From CAZBQG01 sp964493945 (GTDB lineage Bacteria > Pseudomonadota > Alphaproteobacteria > Rhodospirillales > UBA2165): a stretch of 35,807 bases of DNA. Positions 1-7,374 of the stretch are shown piece by piece (the first letter of the stretch is position 1; every line of letters starts with the position of its first letter). The DNA lies in the NCBI GenBank assembly GCA_964493945.1, contig CAZBQG010000007.1, positions 1 through 35,807 on the forward strand, given 5' to 3'. The translations under genes were made by a program, and so were the position numbers. The notes under the pieces are model-generated. The model saw only the letters and a list, made by a program, of their open reading frames with translations, searched no databases and had not been told where the DNA came from.

Positions 1-97
1 TCCTCGTCAGCGCGGTCATCTGGATGCGGTAACTGTCAACAGGACCTAGCCGGTGGGCATCATCTTCCGGAAATGGTGAATTTTTGGAGGTCAAGTC

Positions 98-409
98 ATG
101 GATGGTCACATCGATCAGTTTCCCGCAGCAGAGCATTACGAAACAGGAAATATCTGGGACAGCGTGTTGGCGGAGGTTCGGGCCCGGCTCGATGATAAGA
201 ATGAAGTGATCAACGATCTCAAGGCGCAACTTGCCCATAAAGATCAGGTGTTCGGCCAACTGATCGAGAAAATCCCCGCACCCCGGGTGGATCATTTGGC
301 GGTCCGGAAGCAATTGGCGGAACTTAAGGAGAAGGTTGCGAGCCAGCAGGGAATGGTGCGGTGCGCCTATGATGTTTTGCGAGGCGATCTCAAATCCGGC
401 TTGCAATAA
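98..409 (+). CDS. Small coiled-coil protein of unknown function
   Basis: A 103-aa protein starts at ATG 98 with a strong ribosome binding site (TTTGGAGG) about 7 nt upstream. Residues from about 20 to 85 are charged and heptad-like (LAEVRARLDDKNEVINDLKA and following), which suggests a coiled coil. There is no signal peptide, membrane segment or recognised catalytic motif. It is the only plus-strand gene at the left edge and faces the GST gene, with only a terminator hairpin between them. I do not recognise the family. Codon usage and the ribosome binding site make it a believable gene rather than a chance frame. Confidence 0.6.
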   Translation: MDGHIDQFPAAEHYETGNIWDSVLAEVRARLDDKNEVINDLKAQLAHKDQVFGQLIEKIPAPRVDHLAVRKQLAELKEKVASQQGMVRCAYDVLRGDLKSGLQ

Positions 410-442
410 ATTTTCAGGGTTTAAACTGAGGCCGAATTCACA

Positions 443-473
443 ATAAAAAATCCGGCGCAATGGTTGCGCCGGA
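443..473 (-). terminator. Rho-independent terminator of the GST gene
   Basis: Positions 451-473 form a perfect 10-bp stem (TCCGGCGCAA / TTGCGCCGGA) with a 3-nt loop. Read on the minus strand, the stem is followed directly by a run of six Ts (450-445). It lies about 30 nt beyond the GST stop codon, so it ends minus-strand transcription. The plus-strand side has no T-run. Confidence 0.85.
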
Positions 474-501
474 TCTCCCAATCATAACCGCCGCCAAAAC
501 C

Positions 502-1197
502 TTATTCGGCAGCCATTTTCTGTTCCATCAAGGGTGCGGCATAGGCTTCGCGCCGTTTGAGCCCCGCCGCCATGGCGCCCAAAAATTCCGGCGCCACCGA
601 GCCGGTGATGATTTCATCGGCCAAAAGCGCATCGGACCAAGCCTGGATCAGCGGATAGTCCTTCAGCAAGCCGGTCTCCAGCAACTCTTCCAGAATGGCG
701 AAACGCTGAAAGAACGGCGCATAGGACGCGTCCACCAAGGAGATGTCCGGGCCATTGAAATAAGGGCCATCATTGCCCCGTTCCTTGGCCAGGGCCTGTT
801 CCACCCGGTCGAGACGCTTGGGCGCAGCCTCCACCGCCTCTTCGATTGCCTCTTTGGATTTGGCGTAGGTGATGGAACTGAGCGCCTTTGAGAAATCGGG
901 CACGAAATCGGTCCAGGCCCGGTTGCGGGCGCGCTTTTTCGCATCCTTGGGATGGAGCTGGGGTTCCACCACTTCGTCCAGGAATTCAGCAATGGCGTTG
1001 GATTCAAATAGCGGATCATCGTCCACCAACAACACGGGCACCTTGCCGTGGGGCGAAATTTCCAGGAACCAATCGGGTTTGTTACGAAGATCGATATAGG
1101 TAACTTCGAAATCGACCTTCTTAGCACGCAAAACAATCACGGCGCGCTGAACCCAGGGTCAAGTGACGGAACTGATCAGATGATATTTATCGGCCAT
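502..1197 (-). CDS. Glutathione S-transferase, probable selenoprotein (Sec13 encoded by TGA)
   Basis: A soluble thioredoxin-fold GST of 231 aa if TGA at 1161-1159 is read as selenocysteine. The N-terminal domain has the beta strand KYHLISSVT, then U13-PWVQRA, where the family has Cys-Pro-Tyr/Trp-Val-Gln-Arg-Ala. Next come KPDWFLEISP, the cis-Pro motif GKVPVL and the glutathione-binding FESNAI motif. An all-helical C-terminal domain follows. I chose ATG 1197 because GGAG lies 7 nt upstream and the residues before the TGA (MADKYHLISSVT) match the family's first strand. Starting at GTG 1140, the first start after the TGA, would delete that strand and the active site. A SECIS-like hairpin follows the TGA. 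The gene ends in a strong terminator and follows the permease gene by 77 nt. The alternative is a nonsense-mutated pseudogene. The family call is secure; Sec decoding is inferred. Confidence 0.85.
1123..1161 (-). promoter_or_regulatory. Sec codon TGA and SECIS-like hairpin
   Basis: The UGA is at 1161-1159. Ten nucleotides later, AGCGCGC (1148-1142) pairs over all 7 positions (one G-U) with GCGTGCT (1129-1123). The 12-nt loop CGTGATTGTTTT has G as its second base. Bacterial SECIS elements lie just downstream of the UGA inside the coding region, with the apical loop roughly 16-37 nt away and a G among the first loop bases. Here the loop begins 18 nt after the UGA. The fit is by eye; no folding was run. 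Confidence 0.75.
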
Positions 1198-1274
1198 GCC
1201 ATGTCTCCAATTCAAAACTACGTTGCATCATTTCACGAACCACTGGCCAGGATCAACCATGGATCATGGGTTTC

Positions 1275-3122
1275 CTAAAAGGACAGTCCGTAATACCAGG
1301 GGGCGAACAGGGAAAATGTGATCCACAGAAGACAGATCAACGGGGCGCCACCCCGGATGAAATCGGCGAAGGTGTAATGGCCGGGCCCCATGACCAGCAG
1401 GCTGGTCTGATAACCGATGGGTGTGGCGATGGCACAATTCGAGGCGAAGATGACGGCGATGGCGAAAGCCTCCACCGGGACGTCCAATTGCCGGGCGATG
1501 CCGACGGCGATGGGGGTAAACAAAACCGCCGTCGCCTTGGCGCTGATGATGTTGGACAACAAGGCGACCAGTGCGAAAAAGGCCGACAGAACAAAGGCGG
1601 GCGCGGCCCCTTGCAACAGAGCCAGAAGATGCCCCGCCAGATAGGCGGCCCCGCCGGTGACTTCCATGGCCAGCCCCATGGCCAGGGCCGCCGGGATCAT
1701 GGTGTAGATGCGGCTGTCGAGCGCCCGGACGGCGGCGGCCACGGGTAGGACGCCGAAACCGACCATGGCGCCGGCGCCGATCAAGGTGGCCACCGCCACC
1801 GGCACCTCGCCCGATGCGGCGGCCAGGATTACGCAAAGGAAGATGGAGGTAGCCCGCTTGGCATGATCCAGGGCGGGCAGTTCGATGGCCGACCATTCCA
1901 GCAACACCACGTCCCGGTCGCGGCGAAGCCCGGCAATGTCTTCGGGTGCGCCCTGCACCAAAAGCACATCGCCTTCCTGCAGCCGGATGTCGTTGATTTT
2001 GGTGCGCATCATGCGCGAGCGCCGCTGCACGGCTACCACGTTGCAATTGTTGCGGTACTGAAATCCGACCCGGCCCAAAATTCGGTTGGCGATGCGCGAC
2101 GCCGGCCCGATGAGCACCTCGGCCAGGGTGCGCTGCCCTTCCACCCAACGCTGGCCTTCTATGTTATCGCCGACGCCCAAATCGGGCACCAAAAGCCCCG
2201 GATCCCTGGCCAGCGCCTCGGCCAGCACCTTGCGGGTGGCGGCCACCACCAATATGTCGCCGGTGACCAGGGTGATGTCTTCGAAGGGCGGCAGGAGGAT
2301 TTCCCGTTCCCGCTGGATCATGCGCAGCGTCATTTCAGGATAGACCCCGAACATGCCGCCCGATGATTTGAGGCCGACCAGCTCCGAGCCCTCGGCCAAG
2401 GTAATCTGTGCGATGAACTGTTTGCCCTCGCCCTGCAACAATTCACGGGTGAAGGGCGCGCGGGCGGGCAACAGATGGGGTACCACCAGAAAGACAAACA
2501 CCAGCCCGACAACCGCCAGGACCATGCCCGGTACGCTGAATTGAAAGAAGGACAAGGGTGCTTCGCCCAATTCCACCAGGGAGCCGGAAACCAGGATGTT
2601 GGTGCCCGAGCCAATCAAGGTGGTCATGCCGCCCATGACGGCAGCGAAACTCAGCGGCATCATCACCTTTGAAGGCGACATGGAAAACCGTCCAGCGATG
2701 GCTTCCATGATGGGGATGAAGATGACCACCACGGGAATGTTGTTGAGAAACCCACTGATCGCCAGGACCACGAACAGGGTCAGAAAAATGGTCAGCGCCT
2801 GGCTCCGCCCACCCAGCCTGAGGACGATTTCCGCACCCCGGTCCAAAACCCCGGTGCGCACCATACCCTGGCCGATCACCAACAGGCAGAGCACGGTGAT
2901 CAGGGCCGGATTGGCGAAGCCCGCCAACAGGTGCTCGGCCGACAGCAAATTAGGGCCGCCGGCACTGGCTTGGACCGGGTAGAATTCGAAAAAGACGGCG
3001 AAGGCTCCGATCACCATTAGCGAAGTGACTTCGATGGCCAGCCGCTCGACGGCGTATAGCGCCAATGCCCCCAGGATCAGAGCAAAGGTCACCCACATGG
3101 CCAGATCAGGAGCAGCCAGCAA
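1275..3122 (-). CDS. DASS/SLC13-type anion permease with two TrkA-C (RCK_C) domains
   Basis: A 615-aa inner-membrane transporter of the divalent anion:sodium symporter type, the group that includes sulfate and dicarboxylate permeases. Hydrophobic helices occupy about residues 8-210, including the re-entrant motifs NNIPVVV and GSGTNIL. A soluble block at about 220-410 has two TrkA-C-like modules (TGDILVVAA; EGDVLLVQGAPEDIAGL). A second helix bundle runs from about 430 to 615 (LLSNIISAKATAVLFTPIAV). I chose TTG 3122 because AGGAG lies 7 nt upstream; the first ATG is 9 codons in. It lies 16 nt downstream of the tartrate/malate-type dehydrogenase gene and is probably co-transcribed with it. Substrate is not readable from sequence: sulfate or a C4 dicarboxylate are both possible, and the neighbour favours the latter. 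Confidence 0.88.
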   Translation of the reverse strand: MLAAPDLAMWVTFALILGALALYAVERLAIEVTSLMVIGAFAVFFEFYPVQASAGGPNLLSAEHLLAGFANPALITVLCLLVIGQGMVRTGVLDRGAEIVLRLGGRSQALTIFLTLFVVLAISGFLNNIPVVVIFIPIMEAIAGRFSMSPSKVMMPLSFAAVMGGMTTLIGSGTNILVSGSLVELGEAPLSFFQFSVPGMVLAVVGLVFVFLVVPHLLPARAPFTRELLQGEGKQFIAQITLAEGSELVGLKSSGGMFGVYPEMTLRMIQREREILLPPFEDITLVTGDILVVAATRKVLAEALARDPGLLVPDLGVGDNIEGQRWVEGQRTLAEVLIGPASRIANRILGRVGFQYRNNCNVVAVQRRSRMMRTKINDIRLQEGDVLLVQGAPEDIAGLRRDRDVVLLEWSAIELPALDHAKRATSIFLCVILAAASGEVPVAVATLIGAGAMVGFGVLPVAAAVRALDSRIYTMIPAALAMGLAMEVTGGAAYLAGHLLALLQGAAPAFVLSAFFALVALLSNIISAKATAVLFTPIAVGIARQLDVPVEAFAIAVIFASNCAIATPIGYQTSLLVMGPGHYTFADFIRGGAPLICLLWITFSLFAPWYYGLSF

Positions 3123-3138
3123 AACGTCACTCCTCTAT

Positions 3139-4197
3139 TTAAAGCGCCTGTTCCACTGCCTGGCCCAATTCCCCGGTATTCGCCTCCCCGCCCATATCGG
3201 GCGTCAGTGCCGCCCGGGCCGCCAGCACCTTTTCAATAGCGGCAACGATTGCCTTGGCGGCGTCGGGCTGGCCCAGATGATCCAGCATCATGGCGCCCGA
3301 CCAGATCTGTCCGATGGGATTGGCGATGCCCTGGCCTGCGATGTCCGGGGCCGAACCATGTACCGGTTCGAACATGGAAGGGAATTTTCCTTCCGGGTTG
3401 ATATTGGCGGAAGGTGCGATGCCGATGGTCCCGGTAGTCGCCGGCCCCAGATCGGACAGGATATCGCCAAACAAATTAGAGCCCACCACCACATCGAACC
3501 AATGGGGATTACGGACAAAGTGCGCGGTCAGGATATCCACATGGAATTTATCCACCTCCACATCGGGATAGGTGTCCGACATGGCTTCCACCCGCTCATC
3601 CCAATAGGGCATGGTATGGATGATGCCGTTGGATTTGGTCGCCGAAGTCAGATGCCTGGCGGGGCGCGACTGGGCCAAATCGAAGGCGTATTTGAGAATG
3701 CGGTCGACGCCCTTTCTGGTGAAGACGCTTTGCTGGACCACCACTTCGTCATCGGTCCCGCCATAGAGCCTGCCGCCGATCTCGGAATATTCCCCTTCCA
3801 CATTTTCGCGCACGACCAAATAATCGATATCGCCCGGCTCGCGCCCGGCCAGGGGTGCGGGCACGCCTTCGAACAGGCGCACGGGGCGCATATTGACATA
3901 TTGGTGAAATTCCCGCCGGATGGGGATCAGCAATCCCCACAAGGATATATGATCGGGCACGCCAGGAAATCCGACGGCGCCCAGATAGAGCGCATCATGA
4001 TCACCCAGCCTTTGGATGCCGTCATCGGGCATCATCTGGCCTGTTGCGTGGTAGGTCTCGCAGCTCCAGTCGAATTCCTCCCAGGCCAAAGAAAAGCCGA
4101 AACTGGCAGCCACTTTGTCCAACACGCGCCTGCCTTCGGGCATGACCTCCTTGCCGATCCCATCGCCGGGGATCATGGCGATCTTATATGAACTCAT
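3139..4197 (-). CDS. ttuC: Tartrate dehydrogenase / D-malate dehydrogenase type (isocitrate/isopropylmalate dehydrogenase family)
   Basis: A 352-aa NAD-dependent beta-decarboxylating dehydrogenase. The family oxidises tartrate or D-malate with a divalent metal. Recognisable parts are YKIAMIPGDGIGKEVMPEG at the N terminus, LWGLLIPIRREFHQYVNMRP (substrate-site arginines), VVRENVEGEYSEIGG, the metal and cofactor region VVGSNLFGDILSDLG, and FEPVHGSAPDIAGQG. The aromatic-rich DWSCETYHATGQMMPDDG stretch and the GVPDHISLWG insertion are typical of the TtuC/DmlA branch rather than LeuB. I chose ATG 4197 because the family starts with this motif; AAGGA lies about 10 nt upstream. It is followed by the anion permease, which suggests an uptake-plus-oxidation pair. 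Substrate within the branch is uncertain. Confidence 0.87.
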   Translation of the reverse strand: MSSYKIAMIPGDGIGKEVMPEGRRVLDKVAASFGFSLAWEEFDWSCETYHATGQMMPDDGIQRLGDHDALYLGAVGFPGVPDHISLWGLLIPIRREFHQYVNMRPVRLFEGVPAPLAGREPGDIDYLVVRENVEGEYSEIGGRLYGGTDDEVVVQQSVFTRKGVDRILKYAFDLAQSRPARHLTSATKSNGIIHTMPYWDERVEAMSDTYPDVEVDKFHVDILTAHFVRNPHWFDVVVGSNLFGDILSDLGPATTGTIGIAPSANINPEGKFPSMFEPVHGSAPDIAGQGIANPIGQIWSGAMMLDHLGQPDAAKAIVAAIEKVLAARAALTPDMGGEANTGELGQAVEQAL

Positions 4198-4272
4198 AGG
4201 CGTTTTATCCTTGGCTTGAGGTCCGGTGAGGATTTTCGCTCGCTCTCCGCCCCGGCGCAAATCAAATTTGGC

Positions 4273-5079
4273 TCAATCCGACAGGCTATGCCCGTGGTTA
4301 AGCGGCCCGTGGCCGGCGCCCAGACCTGGCACTGTGCGGATTGCTTCCATCAGATACGCGCGGGCGCGCCGGGTGGATTCGCTCAGGCTCAATCCCTGGG
4401 CCAGGCCGGTGGCGATACCCGAAGCCAGCGTGCAGCCCGTGCCGTGGGTGTGGCGGGTATCAATGCGCTGGCTTTCGAATGTTTCTTCCACGCCGTTTTC
4501 TTCCACCAGAAGATCGCTCACCACATCGCCCTCCCGGTGCCCACCCTTGAGCAGCACGGCCCGGGGGCCCAATGCCAGGACGGCGCGGGCCAGCTCCCCA
4601 GCCTCCTCCATACCCGGCGCCTGATGCCCGACCAGAGCTTCGGCTTCCGGAATATTGGGGGTGAGCAAGGCGGCCCTGGGCATGATTTCGACGGCCAGTT
4701 TGTTCATGGCTTCATCGGTCAAAAGTGCTGCCCCCCCCTTGGCCACCATCACCGGGTCCAGCACGATGGGGATGGAGGCGGCATGGGATTTAAGCACCTC
4801 GCTCACCGCCATAATGATCCGGGGGCTCAGCAGCATGCCAATCTTGATCACATCGGCACCGATATCGGTAAGCACGGATTTCATCTGCTCTGCCACGAAA
4901 TCGGCCGGCACTTCATGGATGGCTTGCACACCTTGGGTGTTTTGGGCGGTGAGCGCAGTGATGGCCGTGGTGGCAAACCCGCCCAGCGCGGTTACGGTTT
5001 TGATATCGGCCTGGATGCCGGCGCCGCCGCCCGAGTCTGATCCGGCAACGATGAGCACGCGGGCCTGCGCCCCAGTCAT
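4273..5079 (-). CDS. thiD: Hydroxymethylpyrimidine/phosphomethylpyrimidine kinase
   Basis: A 268-aa cytoplasmic ribokinase-fold enzyme that phosphorylates HMP and HMP-P for thiamine pyrophosphate synthesis. Visible are the N-terminal LIVAGSDSGGGAGIQADIKT substrate motif, the TALTAQNTQGV segment, VLDPVMVAKGG, LLTPNIPEAEAL, and the C-terminal anion-hole motif THGTGCTLASG. ATG 5079 is chosen because the family motif starts about 8 residues in. It begins 4 nt after the glmM stop, so translation is probably coupled. thiE lies far away on the other strand at 27685, and no TPP riboswitch is visible near either gene. Confidence 0.93.
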   Translation of the reverse strand: MTGAQARVLIVAGSDSGGGAGIQADIKTVTALGGFATTAITALTAQNTQGVQAIHEVPADFVAEQMKSVLTDIGADVIKIGMLLSPRIIMAVSEVLKSHAASIPIVLDPVMVAKGGAALLTDEAMNKLAVEIMPRAALLTPNIPEAEALVGHQAPGMEEAGELARAVLALGPRAVLLKGGHREGDVVSDLLVEENGVEETFESQRIDTRHTHGTGCTLASGIATGLAQGLSLSESTRRARAYLMEAIRTVPGLGAGHGPLNHGHSLSD

Positions 5080-5083
5080 CGTA

Positions 5084-6436
5084 CTAGGCGCTGCCACCGG
5101 CCCGTTCGATTTCGCCGACGATATTGTCAACCACGCTCCCGATGAGGCCCGCATCCTCACCCTCTGCCATGACCCGGATAAGGGGTTCAGTGCCAGATTT
5201 GCGGATCAACAGGCGTCCGCTTTCGGCCAGACGCCCCTCGCCATCCTGGATCGCCTTTTTTACCGCACCATCGCCCAGCGGGTCCCGCCCATTGATGCCC
5301 ACACTGCGCAAAAGCTGGGGCATGGGCTGGAAAACGCGGCAGACTTCGCTGGCCGGCTTTTGTTCCCTGACGATCACGGCCAAAAGCTGCAGCGCCGCCA
5401 ACAGCCCGTCACCCGTCGTACTGTAATCGCTCAAAACGATATGGCCCGATTGCTCCCCGCCCAGATTGAAATCACCCCGGCGCATGGCTTCCACCACGTA
5501 ACGGTCCCCCACCTGAGTGCGTTCCAGCTTCAGGCCCAATTGGGTGAGGTAGCGCTCCAGGGCCAGATTGGACATGACCGTGGCAACCAGACCGCCGCCT
5601 TTCAATCGCCCCTCGGCCGCCCAACTGGCGGCGATGGCTCCCATGATCTGATCGCCATCAATTATTGCCCCGTTCTCATCGGCGATCAGCAACCGGTCCG
5701 CATCACCATCCAGTGCAATGCCCAACCCCGCGCCATGGGCGACGACTTGGGCGCACATGAATTCGGGATCGGTCGAGCCGCATCCCTGATTGATATTGAA
5801 GCCGTCGGGCGCGGTGCCGATGGGGATCACGTCGGCGCCCAGTTCCCATAAGACCTTGGGCGCCACCTTATAGGCCGCACCATTGGCGCAATCGACGACG
5901 ATCTTAAGCCCTTCCAGCGTCACGCCCCGGGGGAAGGCGCGCTTGACGAATTCATTGTAGCGGCCCTCGGCATCATCCAGGCGGAGTGCGCGGCCGAGAT
6001 CAGCCGGGCCGGCCAATTGGTTCGCCAAATCCTGGGCCATGCGGGCTTCGATCTCGCCTTCGACCCTGTCTGACAGCTTGAACCCATCGGGGCCGAACAG
6101 CTTTATGCCATTATCCATATAGGGGTTGTGCGAGGCCGAAATCATCACCCCCAGATCGGCGCGGAGCGACCGGGTCAGCATGGCGACGGCCGGCGTCGGC
6201 ATGGGCCCAACCAGAATCGGATCCATGCCGGCGGCAACGAAGCCGGCGCAAAGGGCCGGTTCCAGCATATAGCCGGACAATCTCGTATCCTTGCCGATCA
6301 CCACCCGGTGGCGGTGGTTGCCCCGCATGAAATGAATTCCGGCTGCCATCCCGACACGCAAACCGGTTTCGGCGGTCATCGGCTCCGTATTGGCCGTGCC
6401 CCGTATGCCGTCGGTGCCGAACAGCTTTCGCGTCAT
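5084..6436 (-). CDS. glmM: Phosphoglucosamine mutase
   Basis: A 450-aa alpha-D-phosphohexomutase converting glucosamine-6-phosphate to glucosamine-1-phosphate on the way to UDP-GlcNAc, for peptidoglycan and LPS. It starts MTRKLFGTDGIRG. The phosphoserine loop ISASHNPYMDNG places the active-site Ser at residue 102, the same position as in E. coli GlmM. The metal loop is DGDADRLL near residue 245, the sugar-binding GGEQSGHIV follows, and the phosphate loop RKSGTEPLIRVM is near the C terminus. Full length for the family. It sits between folP and thiD in the ftsH-folP-glmM order common in alphaproteobacteria. Confidence 0.97.
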   Translation of the reverse strand: MTRKLFGTDGIRGTANTEPMTAETGLRVGMAAGIHFMRGNHRHRVVIGKDTRLSGYMLEPALCAGFVAAGMDPILVGPMPTPAVAMLTRSLRADLGVMISASHNPYMDNGIKLFGPDGFKLSDRVEGEIEARMAQDLANQLAGPADLGRALRLDDAEGRYNEFVKRAFPRGVTLEGLKIVVDCANGAAYKVAPKVLWELGADVIPIGTAPDGFNINQGCGSTDPEFMCAQVVAHGAGLGIALDGDADRLLIADENGAIIDGDQIMGAIAASWAAEGRLKGGGLVATVMSNLALERYLTQLGLKLERTQVGDRYVVEAMRRGDFNLGGEQSGHIVLSDYSTTGDGLLAALQLLAVIVREQKPASEVCRVFQPMPQLLRSVGINGRDPLGDGAVKKAIQDGEGRLAESGRLLIRKSGTEPLIRVMAEGEDAGLIGSVVDNIVGEIERAGGSA

Positions 6437-6513
6437 ATCGCGCTTTCCCTCAAAGTTTGGACCATCAGTTAAACGCCCGATGGTTAAGGTTTTATTACAA
6501 GCAGGCCCGGGCG

Positions 6514-7374
6514 TCAGTTAACTTTTTGTTGCAATTCATTGCCGCGCCCCACCAATGCGGCCCTGGTTTCAGCCACATCATGGACACGCAGAATATGGGC
6601 ACCCTTGCCGGCCGCCGCCAGGGCGGCTTCGAGGGAAGCGTTCAGCCGGGCCTGACGGTTGGACCCCCCCCCCATCTTTCTGGATACCCCCACCAGTAAG
6701 GCGCATCCGAAACCGGCAAAGCGGTCCAGATGTTTCAGCAATTCCCGGTTTTGGGCGTCCGTCTTGCCAAATCCGATACCCGGATCAACCGCCAAGCGCT
6801 CCAGGGGAATGCCCGCTTTTTCGCAAATCCGGACCCGCCCGGCCAAATATTCCACCACCTCGCCAATCAGATCATTGTATGTGGGCGCCAGGTTCATGGT
6901 CTTGGGCGTGCCCTGCATATGCATGAGGATGACCGATGCCCCACCGCCAGAAGCAATGCCCAGCGATGTAGGATCGCCCTCCAGACCCGTGATGTCATTG
7001 AGGATCGCGGCACCCGCCTCCAGGGCGGCCGCCATCAGCGCACCCCGGCTGGTATCGACCGAGAGGCGGGCACCTGCTTGCCGGGCCGGGCCGGCCAGAC
7101 CCCGGATGACCGGCAGCACCCTGGCGGCTTCCAATTCCGGGGTGACCGGATCGGCCCCCGGGCGGGTGGAGGCACCACCGATATCGATGATTTCGGCGCC
7201 CGCCTCGATCATCGCCCGGCCCCTCCCGATGGCAGTGGCTGCGTCTTCGGTCTCGCCGGGATCGGAAAAGCTATCGGGGGTTACATTGACGATGCCCATG
7301 ATCACGGGCCGGGCCAGGGAAAGCCCGGCGAAACTGGCCGGGCATGGCCGTGAGGGGCGCTGAGCGCCGTACAT
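6514..7374 (-). CDS. folP: Dihydropteroate synthase
   Basis: A 286-aa TIM-barrel enzyme joining p-aminobenzoate to the pterin pyrophosphate in folate synthesis; it is the sulfonamide target. Signatures are MGIVNVTPDSFSDPG, IDIGGASTRPGADPV, SVDTSRG, NDITG, VILMHMQGTPKTM, the second pterin/phosphate site AVDPGIGFGKT and LVGVSRKM, and a terminal RVHDVAETRAA. ATG 7374 overlaps the ftsH stop codon by one base (TGATG), so it is translationally coupled to ftsH. It ends 77 nt before glmM. That short gap has a weak inverted repeat (CGCCCG / CGGGCG) but no convincing terminator. Confidence 0.96.
   Translation of the reverse strand: MYGAQRPSRPCPASFAGLSLARPVIMGIVNVTPDSFSDPGETEDAATAIGRGRAMIEAGAEIIDIGGASTRPGADPVTPELEAARVLPVIRGLAGPARQAGARLSVDTSRGALMAAALEAGAAILNDITGLEGDPTSLGIASGGGASVILMHMQGTPKTMNLAPTYNDLIGEVVEYLAGRVRICEKAGIPLERLAVDPGIGFGKTDAQNRELLKHLDRFAGFGCALLVGVSRKMGGGSNRQARLNASLEAALAAAGKGAHILRVHDVAETRAALVGRGNELQQKVN

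Noticed and set aside
1..97. Possible 3' end of an upstream gene (CTC...CGG TAA, positions 3-32)
   Set aside because: Nine codons (LVSAVIWMR) before a stop are too few to support a call. The rest up to 97 shows nothing beyond the ribosome binding site of the next gene.
1264..2148. Alternative minus-strand frame inside the permease gene
   Set aside because: The product is Arg/Gly/His-rich with no membrane pattern; the permease frame explains the sequence fully.
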